Program-made: the position numbers and the translations under genes
Source: Candidatus Moranbacteria bacterium RIFOXYB1_FULL_43_19
GTDB lineage: Bacteria; Patescibacteriota; Minisyncoccia; Moranbacterales; UBA11712
Direction: 5' to 3'
Assembly (NCBI GenBank): GCA_001784875.1
Contig: MFSH01000016.1
Coordinates: 16,746-54,904, forward strand
DNA length: 38,159 nucleotides
Notes under the pieces: generated by a model
What the model was told of the DNA's origin: nothing
Databases searched by the model: none
The model's input: the letters and a program-made list of their open reading frames with translations, nothing else
Part shown: positions 23,958 to 32,017 of the stretch, piece by piece
Layout: the number at the start of each line of letters is the position of its first letter
Numbering within the stretch: position 1 is the first letter of the stretch

Positions 23958-25415
23958 TTATTCCTTCTTGCTAGTGTCTGATTTTTCTTCTACTTTTTTG
24001 TCTTCCGATTCCTCTTCTTTCTCATGTTTTGATTCTTTGTCACTCTTTTCTTTCTTCTTGGCAGTCTTCTTCTTTTTTTCCGCGGGTTTATCTTTCGCTA
24101 CAACTTCCTCCGCACTTTTTTCTTCAACTTTTCCTTCTTTTTTATCTTTGCTTTTCGTAGCTTCGTCAGAAGAGGGTTCGCCTGAAACGACATCTATTTT
24201 CCAGCCAGTGAGTTTGGCGGCCAAGCGCACGTTTTGTCCTTGTTTTCCAATGGCGAGAGAAAGCTGGTCAGCCGGAACAGAGACACGGGCTTCCTTTTTG
24301 CTTTCAATGACTTTGACTCCCAAAACTTTGGCTGGGGAAAGAGCGTTCGAGATAAAGCGCGCCACGTCGTCGTTCCATTCAATAATATCAATTTTTTCTC
24401 CGCCCATTTCGTCAATAACAGCTTGGACGCGAGTTCCCTTTTGTCCGACGCAAGAACCAATAGGGTCAATTCCCTCTTCGCTGGAAGCGACGGCAATTTT
24501 TGTTCTTGACCCGGCTTCGCGAGCCATAGCCCGGATTTCAACCGTGCCGGCGAAAATTTCCGGAACCTCAATCTCAAAAAGCTTTTGAACCAAAGCCGGA
24601 TGGGAGCGGGAAAGAAGGATTCCCGGACCTTTCGGATCAGCCTCAACTTTCATGACATAGACTTTGAGGCGCTGGCCGATGCGGTATCTTTCACCTTCAA
24701 CCTGTTCGGAAGGGAAAAGGACGCCGACTGATTTTCCCAGGTCAACAAAAATATTCCGGCCCTCTATTCGCTGGACAACTCCGCTCACGATCTCTCCTTC
24801 TTTTTGCTTATATTCATCATACATTGCGTCTCTTTCTGCCTCTCGAATTTTTTGAATGATAACCTGCTTCGCGGTTTGCGCAGCTACCCGGCCATAGTCG
24901 CTCTTTTCTTCCAGTTTCGTTTCGATTATGTCTCCTACTATAGCGCCGGGCTTTATTTCTCTGGCTTCCTCCAAAGTCAAATCTCTCTCCGGGTTGTAAC
25001 GAGGAATCTTCATTTCTTCTGCGCCGGCAATTGCTTCGATTTCCTCGGGCTTTTTTTTAAGATCATTTTTTTCTTTTTCCGTGAAATCTTTAGCAGCAAC
25101 TGATTCTTTCTTGCTTTCCGTTCCTTCTTCCTTGTCTTCTTCAGATTCAAAAACACGGGTTATTTCATCGACTACTTCTTTCACGAGGAAAAAACTGGCT
25201 CCGCCGGTTACTTCATCAAATTCAGCCCGGATATGCTGACCACGCTTTCCGTAGTCTTTTTTATAGGCAGCGGCGAGTGCCGATTCAATCGCCTCAACCA
25301 CTTTTTCTTTTGGGATCCCCTTTTCTTCGCAAATTTGGGCGATTGCGCTTCCAAACTGGCCCAGCCGTCCGGACTGTGCCTCTTCGTCTTGGGTGATTTT
25401 TTTTCGCTTAGCCAT
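23958..25415 (-). CDS. nusA: transcription termination/antitermination factor NusA
   Basis: 485 residues. Binds RNA polymerase and nascent RNA, controlling pausing and termination. N-terminal domain from about 18 (QICEEKGIPKEKVVEAIESAL) broken by an acidic/lysine insert at about 90-135; then IPRYNPERDLTLEEAREIKPG; S1 domain near 205-275 (GVVQRIEGRNIFVDLGKSVG); KH domains near 300-430 with IGSCVGQKGTRVQAV and LAIGKQGQNVRLAAKLTGW. The tail from 440 is a low-complexity K/E/S extension. It is followed by hppA. A promoter and a possible attenuator hairpin stand upstream, consistent with the autoregulation known for nusA. Confidence 0.95.
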   Translation of the reverse strand: MAKRKKITQDEEAQSGRLGQFGSAIAQICEEKGIPKEKVVEAIESALAAAYKKDYGKRGQHIRAEFDEVTGGASFFLVKEVVDEITRVFESEEDKEEGTESKKESVAAKDFTEKEKNDLKKKPEEIEAIAGAEEMKIPRYNPERDLTLEEAREIKPGAIVGDIIETKLEEKSDYGRVAAQTAKQVIIQKIREAERDAMYDEYKQKEGEIVSGVVQRIEGRNIFVDLGKSVGVLFPSEQVEGERYRIGQRLKVYVMKVEADPKGPGILLSRSHPALVQKLFEIEVPEIFAGTVEIRAMAREAGSRTKIAVASSEEGIDPIGSCVGQKGTRVQAVIDEMGGEKIDIIEWNDDVARFISNALSPAKVLGVKVIESKKEARVSVPADQLSLAIGKQGQNVRLAAKLTGWKIDVVSGEPSSDEATKSKDKKEGKVEEKSAEEVVAKDKPAEKKKKTAKKKEKSDKESKHEKEEESEDKKVEEKSDTSKKE

Positions 25416-25427
25416 GATAATTAGATA

Positions 25428-25500
25428 AGAAATTAGAAATAAGAAAGAAGATATATTTTCGGATTATTTCTTCTATTTTATATCTTATATCTCATTTGAT
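25428..25500. repeat. word-repeat palindrome, AAGAAATTAG type
   Basis: Left words AAGAAATTAGAAATAAGAAAG face TTTCTTCTATTTTATATCTT-type words to the right. Same style as 2379-2435. It lies in the nusA leader. Confidence 0.55.
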
Positions 25501-25507
25501 AATAAAA

Positions 25508-25525
25508 TGCCCGTTCACACGGACA
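25508..25525 (-). promoter_or_regulatory. possible attenuator hairpin in the nusA leader
   Basis: On the minus strand TGTCCGT-GTGA-ACGGGCA (7 pairs, one G-U) followed by TTTTATTATC, between the promoter and the nusA ATG. Confidence 0.45.
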
Positions 25526-25552
25526 CAAGTAAGCAGCTTCAGGACTGATTAT

Positions 25553-25581
25553 AATTTAGCGCAGGATTATTTTTTTGTCAA
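25553..25581 (-). promoter_or_regulatory. promoter for nusA
   Basis: Minus strand TTGACA (25576-25581), 17-base spacer, TAAATT (25553-25558); a TATAAT follows a few bases later. Confidence 0.65.
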
Positions 25582-25584
25582 ACA

Positions 25585-25616
25585 AAAATCCCTCCAATAT
25601 TCATCGGAGGGATTTT
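25585..25616 (-). terminator. intrinsic terminator after the ligase/TPR gene
   Basis: AAAATCCCTCC (25585-25595) pairs with GGAGGGATTTT (25606-25616), followed on the minus strand by TTTTTGTTTG. Confidence 0.85.
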
Positions 25617-25629
25617 GAAAGCCAGTTTT

Positions 25630-28245
25630 CTACGGATTCGGGTTTTGGGGCGGGTTCTGCTGGTCAGCTGGCGGATTCTGCTGCTGATTCTGGTCAGCCG
25701 GCGGAGTTTCCTCAGGAGGCGTAATCGGTGTTTCAGGCGGAACAGGTTGCTGCTCCCGCTGAACAGCGGGAGCATTTTGATTGTTTTGCGCTTCCTGCGC
25801 TGCTCCGGCTTCTTCTATTCCGTCAAGAGCTTTTTCCCCAGCCTTGATATTCGAGATAATTTTTTTCACATCTTCATTGTCTGGGTTGAGTTCGGCAACC
25901 TTTTCGAACTGCTCAAGCGCTTTGTCTTTTTCGTTCTTTTTGTCATAAACCAGTCCGAGGAAATAAAGGGCATTGGAATAGTTTTCAGCCAGCTTTACTG
26001 TTTGCTCAAACTCTGTCTGGGCTTGATCATATTTCTCTGTTCGATAATAGAAAACTCCAAGTTGAAAAGTGATACCCGGATCCTGGGGGTTCATCTTTTT
26101 GCTCTCCTCGAGCTTGGCAATCGCCTGGTCAATCTCACCGAGTCGGTCAAGGCAGACAGCAATCATAAACTGAGCCGGAATATAATTTCCTTTTTGCTCA
26201 ACTGCCTTTTCGAAGTTCTGCCGGGCAGAAGCGATATATTCGTTGGTCTTTTCTGGAAGCTCAACCTTTTTTCCAGTCTGTTGCTGTCCTGCGTTTTTGG
26301 CCGTTTCGATATCAGCCATCATCAGATATATTTGTCCAATTTGGTAATAAACGGAAGGATTTCTCGGATCATATTTCAAGGCTTCCATATAGTAATCGCG
26401 GGCAACCTGGTCAGCGCCATCCTTTGACCCTATAACATTTTGGTTTATCTGGGCCAGCTGAACTAGATTATCAGGATTTCTAGGATTCAAATTGATAGCG
26501 GCTCTTGCTTGATCTTCAGCGGCGAAATAAAGGCTTGAAATCTGGGCTCGGTCATCATCACTCAAATTGGCCAGTCCCTTTTCAGCGACTTTCTGGTTGA
26601 GCATGGCAAAAAGAGCTACCGACAAATTACGATGATAAAGATCTCTTGAGGGATCGAGGCCAGATACTTTTGAAAGGTTATTGACTAAATCCTCGACTTT
26701 TCCTCCCGCGACATCACTTGCGAGAGCTTTATTGTAGGCGGCGGCGGCAACATACCTCTGCCCCTCAAGGAAGATAAGAGAAATGAATCCGACAATAATC
26801 AAGACAAAGACGAATGAAAGGACAAGAGAAACTCGAGGGGAAGAGGTTTCGCTGATAAGCTCTTCTTTTTTGCGAAAGACTATTGAGGTCAGCACGACTA
26901 TTGCAGCAGTGAATATCCACCAAAGAAAATCCAATGTTATATTGGAAGGATAGAAAAAGAAAGCGATAGAAAGATATATCCAGACAGACGCCATTCCGAT
27001 CAAGGTATAGGTTCCTTCTTCACTGCGTCCGAAAATTTTAACGAACGAGGTGAATACATGAACCAGGATTGCTCCCATAAGGAAAATGATCGATAGAGCG
27101 CCAAGAAATCCGGTTGTCGTAGCCAAGGTGAAAAACCGGCTGCTGCCCTCATTGAATTTCACTGACCAAAAATTTGTCAAATTGATTTCAGCGGGTTTGC
27201 TCTTGAGGTAAGCAAGGTCGTAGGAGGAAAGTCCGGATCCCAAGAGAAACTTTTCTTTCCAAGTTCCCTTGATTACATCAAAAGAAGCGCTTTGGGAGAG
27301 GCCGACTTCAACTGGCAACTGAACATTCACAATAGAGCGGCTTTTTCCGATAAGTGTGGCCAAAAGCACCAAAGTGAGAACGACCATTGGAAAAACCAAA
27401 GTCCGGTTTTTTTCCTCGTTTCCGCTGGTTATGATTGCTAGCCCTAAAAGAACAGCCATGCCAATCAGGAAAATGACAAGAGCCGTGATAAAGTTGATCA
27501 TAATCAGCGTGAAAGTGAAAAGAAGAGAAAGCGCGATTAAGATGATTTTTACAACGATGTGTTGCTTTTCAAGAAGCATTGCCACTGTGACAATCAATAC
27601 CGCTCCTATATATATTGAAAAAGCGTAGATAGACCCGACAGTGTTGAAGGAGTTTTGGGCAATGGCCGGATTTTTGAAAATGAATTTCCCGAATATCTGG
27701 AAAAGGGCGTAAATATTAGCGAGAGCCGACGAGCCAATCAATGTCAAGATAAGGAGCTGGACCTTGTTTCTTGAATTGAAATTGTTGGTTATTACCAAAA
27801 ATAGAGCGATAAGTCCAATGAAAGTGACGAGGGACAGACTTTCCGTTCCAAGAGCTCCCCACATACTTTGGTCGCGGTACGTGGAAAAAGCTGTGCTCAA
27901 AGAAAAAATCAAAAGAAGAAGAAGTAAGGGAACAAGAAGAAAATTTTTCTTGACGCGTATTCGGCCTTCCCAAGCCAATTTTCCAATCCAGGCAAGAAAA
28001 GCAATTCCGCCCAAGCCAACAATCAAAATTTGTTTGTTGAGCTCAAGAATGCTTGGCACTGTTGGGAGAAAAAACAAAGGAGTTAGAAAAGCCAGCAAGT
28101 ATACAATACCGACTATTATCCAGTCGATAACCATCGGTATTCGCGTGTCTTTTTTGGCTGATGATTCCGAGGCTTGCGATGCCGGTTCCATTTTCGGCTC
28201 GGGCCTTGAGACGGAAAAGCCAGTCTCCGTTTTTTTGGGGGCCAT
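25630..28245 (-). CDS. O-antigen-ligase-like membrane protein with C-terminal TPR repeats
   Basis: 871 residues from the ATG at 28243-28245, preferred because AGGAG and GGGGA precede it; upstream in-frame starts would add up to 34 residues. About 12-13 hydrophobic helices in the first 480 residues with a large loop (KFNEGSSRFFTLATTTGFLG) of the Wzy/WaaL-type polymerase/ligase fold. Then at least five TPR-like units near 560-790, such as NPDNLVQLAQINQN, DPRNPSVYYQIGQIYLMMAD and NYSNALYFLGLVYDKKNEKD. The tail (about 820-871) is Pro/Gln/Asn-rich. I infer a role in joining surface glycans, or protein O-glycosylation. Single-gene unit with its own terminator. Confidence 0.8.
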   Translation of the reverse strand: MAPKKTETGFSVSRPEPKMEPASQASESSAKKDTRIPMVIDWIIVGIVYLLAFLTPLFFLPTVPSILELNKQILIVGLGGIAFLAWIGKLAWEGRIRVKKNFLLVPLLLLLLIFSLSTAFSTYRDQSMWGALGTESLSLVTFIGLIALFLVITNNFNSRNKVQLLILTLIGSSALANIYALFQIFGKFIFKNPAIAQNSFNTVGSIYAFSIYIGAVLIVTVAMLLEKQHIVVKIILIALSLLFTFTLIMINFITALVIFLIGMAVLLGLAIITSGNEEKNRTLVFPMVVLTLVLLATLIGKSRSIVNVQLPVEVGLSQSASFDVIKGTWKEKFLLGSGLSSYDLAYLKSKPAEINLTNFWSVKFNEGSSRFFTLATTTGFLGALSIIFLMGAILVHVFTSFVKIFGRSEEGTYTLIGMASVWIYLSIAFFFYPSNITLDFLWWIFTAAIVVLTSIVFRKKEELISETSSPRVSLVLSFVFVLIIVGFISLIFLEGQRYVAAAAYNKALASDVAGGKVEDLVNNLSKVSGLDPSRDLYHRNLSVALFAMLNQKVAEKGLANLSDDDRAQISSLYFAAEDQARAAINLNPRNPDNLVQLAQINQNVIGSKDGADQVARDYYMEALKYDPRNPSVYYQIGQIYLMMADIETAKNAGQQQTGKKVELPEKTNEYIASARQNFEKAVEQKGNYIPAQFMIAVCLDRLGEIDQAIAKLEESKKMNPQDPGITFQLGVFYYRTEKYDQAQTEFEQTVKLAENYSNALYFLGLVYDKKNEKDKALEQFEKVAELNPDNEDVKKIISNIKAGEKALDGIEEAGAAQEAQNNQNAPAVQREQQPVPPETPITPPEETPPADQNQQQNPPADQQNPPQNPNP

Positions 28246-28373
28246 CGTCCCCTCTCTCCTAAGATCGATTTTCATTTTCGTGTCTTTATTAATTGTTATA
28301 ATAATTTTTTTAAGGCATAACAATACCCCGCTTCTGCCCTGGGTCAAGAAAAAGGTTTCTATTTGGTTGTGTT

Positions 28374-28491
28374 TTTACCCCTCACCAATTCCAGTTATCC
28401 CCTTTGATTTATCAATAACGGAGAGTGAAGCGACTTTCGTTTTCCGGCGCTGATTAAACAGAAAGTGTCTATAGAATTGGTGCGGGGTGAA
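28374..28491. repeat. long-arm ACCCCG element with unidentified 82-base cargo
   Basis: TTTACCCCTCACCAATTC (28374-28391) and GAATTGGTGCGGGG with TGAA (28474-28491) are the same arms that enclose tRNA genes elsewhere. The centre (28392-28473) does not fold as a tRNA on either strand as far as I can see. The rest of the gap 28246-28641 holds nothing else recognisable apart from a word repeat. Confidence 0.65.
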
Positions 28492-28565
28492 TTTTGGCCC
28501 AGTAGCCACGGGGTTATTTTGTAATTCCATTATAGCAGTTTCGAAAAATTGTGCAAACTTTGATT

Positions 28566-28600
28566 TTGTATTTAGCATTTGGCATTTCGTATCAAGTATA
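28566..28600. repeat. word repeat, GTATTTAGCATTTGGC type
   Basis: GTATTTAGCATTTGGCATTT followed by CGTATCAAGTAT; related to the blocks at 23919-23957 and 1423-1464. Confidence 0.5.
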
Positions 28601-28641
28601 TTTACGCTTTTTTTCATTGACTACAAAAAAAATAATTGAGT

Positions 28642-30132
28642 CTATTCCGCTACTTTTCGCTTTTTCTGATAGCTAGCAATTTGCAAGATAAAAGGAACGG
28701 AGAAAATTATCATTCCCATCTTGATGTCCCAAAAATAATGGTCGAAAAAAGATATAGTTAGAAAAGATAATATTAAGATACAAAAAGCATTGCTTGTCAA
28801 TGATTTCAATAAATAATTAATATTACAATAATTATTCAAATAAGTCAATAAGAATAATAGAAAAAACATCAATCCCACAATTCCTGTCTCGGAAGCTATC
28901 AAAAGATAAATGTTATGAACTGGCTGATATTGCCAGCTTGGCCAATAGGGACGAGAAACAATTTCTTGAGAAACAAATTGCCCGAGGCCAACTCCAGCAA
29001 AAGGATGCATAGCAATTGTTTCCCGTGAAACATTTTGATACTGAATTCTCTCTTCTAGCGATTGAGTTGAAAAGAAAAAAATACCGGAATGACGTGAAGC
29101 ATAAATTAATCCATGAAACAAAGTGACAAAAATGATGATGGCTATTATAAGCCATATTTTTCTTCTAAGTGACGCTAAGTTTATTAATAAAAATGAGGCT
29201 CCAACCAAAAATAGGCTTAGGAATGCAGAGCGCGAGAAAGTTATGAAAAAACAGCCAATAATAATAATCAAGACGGTAATAGCGAACCAAGTCGGAATTC
29301 TGGCTAGTATTGTTTCATGTGAAACTATATTATCATTGGATTTGCTCAGCTTGAAACGTTTCGAAATCATCAAAATCAATAAGACAATTGGAATAATAAG
29401 GAAGCCAGCCAATATGTTAGGGTGAGGAAATGTTCCATAGGCCCGAATATGTTTCACGCCTGAAACAATGATTTTGGCTGCGCCCGGAAGGCAAGGACCA
29501 ACTATGCTCTCACCAAGAATTCTAAGACCTAAAGATCGATTTAAGATAAATTGCGAAATTCCTATTAAGGATTGGAAAATTCCGCCCACTATCAGACCCA
29601 AATATATAATTTCGGCTTGTATATAGTTTTTTTTGATGAGATTACTAATTATAACCACAAAAATGACCATAAAAAGTATTATAAATAAGCGATAAAAAGC
29701 CAAAGGCCAATAAGAAGCCCATATCATAGAAATAGCCAGCCAAAGAAGGAACAGAAACAAAAACAAAAAAGGTTTTTTATTCCAGGTTGAAAAACTGAAG
29801 GATCGAATTAATCGTGAAACATTTTGGATTGGAGCTTTTATAATTGACAAATCATCATAATTGTTGTATTTATAAAGTAGATCTTTTTTTGGCTGCATAT
29901 ATTGACTAAATAAGTATTTTATTATATAAATAATTATAAGAGACAAAATTAAGACATCTGACCAATTCAGGCTCAAAGTCATATATTCATTAAACTCCCC
30001 CTTGGGGTAGGAATAAGGGGTCAAAAAAACCTTTCGAAGGTTGAATGGAAAAGTGGCTAAAAAAAGGAAAATGAGAATTCTCTCGGCGTTGTTCCACATC
30101 GAGTCTAAATGTTTCACGAATATAGCTTTCAT
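28642..30132 (-). CDS. O-antigen ligase/polymerase family membrane protein
   Basis: 496 residues with about 11-12 hydrophobic helices and a long extracytoplasmic loop near 330-390 containing SRHSGIFFFSTQSLEERIQY and AMHPFAGVGLGQF, the layout of Wzy_C (O-antigen ligase-like) proteins. Probably handles lipid-linked surface glycan. The gene is clearly richer in A+T and in Ile/Asn/Lys codons than its neighbours, suggesting separate ancestry. It also holds several parS-like motifs. Start ATG at 30130-30132; no ribosome site is obvious. A second ligase-like gene follows downstream. Confidence 0.8.
   Translation of the reverse strand: MKAIFVKHLDSMWNNAERILIFLFLATFPFNLRKVFLTPYSYPKGEFNEYMTLSLNWSDVLILSLIIIYIIKYLFSQYMQPKKDLLYKYNNYDDLSIIKAPIQNVSRLIRSFSFSTWNKKPFLFLFLFLLWLAISMIWASYWPLAFYRLFIILFMVIFVVIISNLIKKNYIQAEIIYLGLIVGGIFQSLIGISQFILNRSLGLRILGESIVGPCLPGAAKIIVSGVKHIRAYGTFPHPNILAGFLIIPIVLLILMISKRFKLSKSNDNIVSHETILARIPTWFAITVLIIIIGCFFITFSRSAFLSLFLVGASFLLINLASLRRKIWLIIAIIIFVTLFHGLIYASRHSGIFFFSTQSLEERIQYQNVSRETIAMHPFAGVGLGQFVSQEIVSRPYWPSWQYQPVHNIYLLIASETGIVGLMFFLLFLLTYLNNYCNINYLLKSLTSNAFCILILSFLTISFFDHYFWDIKMGMIIFSVPFILQIASYQKKRKVAE
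29017..29032. promoter_or_regulatory. parS-like 16-mer, one mismatch
   Basis: TGTTTCCCGTGAAACA against the conserved ParB site TGTTTCACGTGAAACA. Confidence 0.55.
29311..29326. promoter_or_regulatory. parS-like 16-mer, two mismatches
   Basis: TGTTTCATGTGAAACT. Further half-sites in the same gene: 29450-29467 (TGTTTCA and TGAAACA, spaced two bases wider), 29813-29821 (CGTGAAACA), 30110-30118 (TGTTTCACG). Confidence 0.5.
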
Positions 30133-30217
30133 GAAAACATTTTACCACGAAACAAAATAATCAACGATTGACGGAGTGGGTTAATCTAATTATTATAAAT
30201 AAGCATAAGGGTTGTTA

Positions 30218-30253
30218 GTTTCCGCCAGAGGCGGACAGGCATCTGGCAGAAAC
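30218..30253. repeat. inverted repeat before tRNA-Ala with CCGCC-AGA-GGCGG hairpin
   Basis: GTTTCCGCCAGA (30218-30229) faces TCTGGCAGAAAC (30242-30253), 11 of 12 matched. It includes the CCGCC/GGCGG hairpin seen at 3547, 15343 and 15424. Confidence 0.55.
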
Positions 30254-30263
30254 ATACTAAATT

Positions 30264-30336
30264 GGGGATATAGCTCAGCTGGTAGAGCACTTCCGTGGCA
30301 CGGAAGGGGTCTGGGGTTCGAATCCCCATATCTCCA
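30264..30336 (+). tRNA. tRNA-Ala(GGC)
   Basis: Acceptor GGGGATA/TATCTCC with the G3-U70 pair that marks Ala, D-arm GCTC/GAGC, anticodon stem CTTCC/GGAAG with loop GTGGCAC, T-arm TGGGG-TTCGAAT-CCCCA. Uninterrupted, no CCA. Confidence 0.94.
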
Positions 30337-30339
30337 CAA

Positions 30340-30639
30340 ATGCAATCGAAAAAATTCCAACGCCAAATCGAGGGCTTCGTTTGTAAAAAGTGCGGAGCGA
30401 AAGTGAGAGGCAATGGGTATACCGACCATTGCCCTGTTTGTCTTTGGGGGCTTCATGTGGATGTGAATCCGGGCGACCGCGCGGCCGGTTGCAGGGGAAT
30501 GATGGAGCCGGTTCGGGCGGAAGTGAAAAGCGGAAAATATTTGCTCTATTATATATGTAAAGAATGCGGGCACAAATTTCGGGTAAAATCTGCGCCGGAG
30601 GATAATCTTTACGCGGTAACAAAATTGATAAACAAATAA
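30340..30639 (+). CDS. RNHCP-domain zinc-ribbon-like protein
   Basis: 99 residues from the ATG at 30340, three bases after tRNA-Ala; a longer frame would run through the tRNA. FVCKKCGAKV supplies one Cys pair, DHCPVCLWGLHVDVNPGDRA the RNHCP-type core (here TDHCP), CRGMMEPV follows, and a second CXXC, YICKECGHKF, lies at about 75-84. The domain is short, probably Zn-binding and of unknown function. Family call firm, role unknown. Confidence 0.85.
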   Translation: MQSKKFQRQIEGFVCKKCGAKVRGNGYTDHCPVCLWGLHVDVNPGDRAAGCRGMMEPVRAEVKSGKYLLYYICKECGHKFRVKSAPEDNLYAVTKLINK

Positions 30640-30663
30640 TATCTGCCCCCGTAGTTCAATGGA

Positions 30664-30698
30664 CCCCAACACTATAACTTCGTTAAGTGCGGGGCAAG
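30664..30698. repeat. short ACCCCG-type element in a tRNA-Arg D-loop
   Basis: CCCCAACACT, AAC-TTC-GTT hairpin, AAGTGCGGGGCAAG; 35 bases between CAATGGA and TAGAAC. Confidence 0.7.
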
Positions 30699-30706
30699 TA
30701 GAACAA

Positions 30707-30778
30707 GTCCCCGTAGTTCAATGGATAGAACAAGAGACTCCTAAGCTTTAGATGGAGGTTCGATTCCTCCCGGGGACA
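30707..30778 (+). tRNA. tRNA-Arg(CCU), inner copy
   Basis: Acceptor GTCCCCG/CGGGGAC, D-arm GTTC/GAAC, anticodon loop CTCCTAA with a rather weak stem (A31 opposite G39), T-arm GGAGG-TTCGATT-CCTCC. Discriminator A, no CCA. Confidence 0.9.
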
Positions 30779-30797
30779 CAAAAATTCGAGAGGGACT

Positions 30798-30827
30798 TTT
30801 ACCCGTCCGAAGCGTAGCGAAGGCGGG
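30798..30827. repeat. short ACCCCG-type element in the outer tRNA-Arg anticodon loop
   Basis: TTTACCCGTC, hairpin CGAAGCGTAGCGAAG region, GCGGG; 30 bases, flanked on both sides by GGGACT-like sequence. Confidence 0.6.
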
Positions 30828-30898
30828 ACTAAGCCTTAGATCCATGTTCGACTCATGGCGGGGGCATAATTTAAATAGAATATTAATATCTTACGACT

Positions 30899-31975
30899 AT
30901 GAAAAGAATAAATCTCGCCGTTATTTTCGGCGGGCGTTCCGGGGAACACGAAGTTTCTCTCTCATCGGCTCGCGGAGTGATGAAAAATCTTGATAAGGAA
31001 AAATATAATGTGATTCCGATTGCGATCACCAAAGGCGGGAATTGGTTGATCGGCGAGAAAGCAGGCGCGTACATGAAAATGAATGAAGACAAAATTGGAA
31101 AAGAGGGCGCAATCAGTCTTGATGAATCGCAAAAACTGGTGTCTATAAAAGATACTGATCGAAATTTTTTCAACTACGCCGAAGGCGAATTGAAAGAAAA
31201 AATTGCGTTGGTTTTTCCGATTCTTCACGGGCCATATGGCGAAGACGGGCGGCTGCAGGGGATGCTTGATATGCTCGGGGTGCCGTATGTTTTTTCGGGA
31301 GTGCTTGCCCATGCGATCGGAATGAACAAACCCAAAGCAAAAATTATCGCGGCGAAATCCGGCGTGCCGGTGGCGAAGGATTTGGTGCTCGCGAAAGGAG
31401 AAAAATATAATCCGGACGAAATCATTGAAAAATTATCCCTGCCGCTCATGGTGAAACCATCCGAGCTCGGTTCGTCGGTCGGGATATCGCTCGCGAAAAT
31501 AAAAGAGGAATTGAAAGAAGGAATCGAGGATGCGTTTTCTCACGGGGACGAAGTGATTCTTGAACAGTATATAAAAGGAAGAGAATTTACGGTGACGGTG
31601 ATGGGAAATGGGAATCCAAAAGCATTAGCAATCACAGAAATAATTCCGCTCATTTCCGAATTCTATGACTACAAAGCCAAGTATGAAGAAGGAGGATCAA
31701 AGCACGTCTGCCCGGCGGAAATTCCAAAAGAGGATGAAGAGAAACTCAAGAGTTATGCCGTAGCCACTTTCAAATCAATTGGTTGCCGGGATCTTGCCCG
31801 CATCGATTTTCTTTGGAGCGAAAAAACGAATGAATATTATTTCACTGACATCAACACTATCCCTGGGATGACTCCGACGAGTCTCGCGCCCGAAGCGGCG
31901 GCGCTGGCCGGAATGAACTTCACCGAGTTTCTCGATAAATTGATTGAGGGGGCGATGAAGCGCGTGAGAAAATAA
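30899..31975 (+). CDS. ddl: D-alanine--D-alanine ligase
   Basis: 358 residues. Joins two D-Ala with ATP for peptidoglycan precursors, in the cytosol. AVIFGGRSGEHEVSLSSA at 7-24, FPILHGPYGEDGRLQGMLDML (the HGxxGEDG substrate loop), KPSELGSSVGIS (ATP-binding), EQYIKGREFTVTVMG, and DFLW...YFTDINTIPGMTPTS with the metal ligands. ATP-grasp fold, length typical of the VanA/Ddl group. Its presence shows that the cell makes a D-Ala-ended wall. It stands alone after a tRNA-Arg nest; no mur genes are near. Confidence 0.95.
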   Translation: MKRINLAVIFGGRSGEHEVSLSSARGVMKNLDKEKYNVIPIAITKGGNWLIGEKAGAYMKMNEDKIGKEGAISLDESQKLVSIKDTDRNFFNYAEGELKEKIALVFPILHGPYGEDGRLQGMLDMLGVPYVFSGVLAHAIGMNKPKAKIIAAKSGVPVAKDLVLAKGEKYNPDEIIEKLSLPLMVKPSELGSSVGISLAKIKEELKEGIEDAFSHGDEVILEQYIKGREFTVTVMGNGNPKALAITEIIPLISEFYDYKAKYEEGGSKHVCPAEIPKEDEEKLKSYAVATFKSIGCRDLARIDFLWSEKTNEYYFTDINTIPGMTPTSLAPEAAALAGMNFTEFLDKLIEGAMKRVRK

Positions 31976-31982
31976 TCAACAT

Positions 31983-32011
31983 TTGGAATTTGGCCAATCG
32001 CATGATAGACT
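31983..32011 (+). promoter_or_regulatory. probable promoter for the nucleotidyltransferase pair
   Basis: TTGGAA (31983-31988), 17-base spacer, TAGACT (32006-32011). The start point would fall on or next to the ATG at 32018, so the first transcript may be leaderless. Confidence 0.55.
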
Positions 32012-32017
32012 TTTTGT

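Larger units (their letters stand above)
30645..30866 (+). tRNA. outer tRNA-Arg interrupted three times (probably UCU)
   Basis: Acceptor GCCCCCG (30645-30651) pairs with CGGGGGC (30859-30865). D-stem GTTC/GAAC is split in its loop by a 35-base element. After position 26 a complete tRNA-Arg(CCU) intervenes, then AGGGA, then a 30-base element inside the anticodon loop, then CTAA-GCCTT and T-arm CCATG-TTCGACT-CATGG. Removing 30799-30828 gives loop CTTCTAA (anticodon TCT, Arg); shifting by one base gives CTACTAA, so the anticodon is not certain. All stems differ from the inner tRNA yet pair. Function unproven. Confidence 0.55.

Noticed and set aside
25615-26427. Long plus-strand frame over the ligase/TPR gene
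   Set aside because: Arg/Leu-rich shadow of the opposite coding strand; no start signal.
30791-30806. Possible tRNA-Lys anticodon loop (CTTTTA between GGG and CCC)
   Set aside because: Arises where the TTTACCCG end of an element meets the outer tRNA-Arg; no Lys acceptor or D-arm fits.
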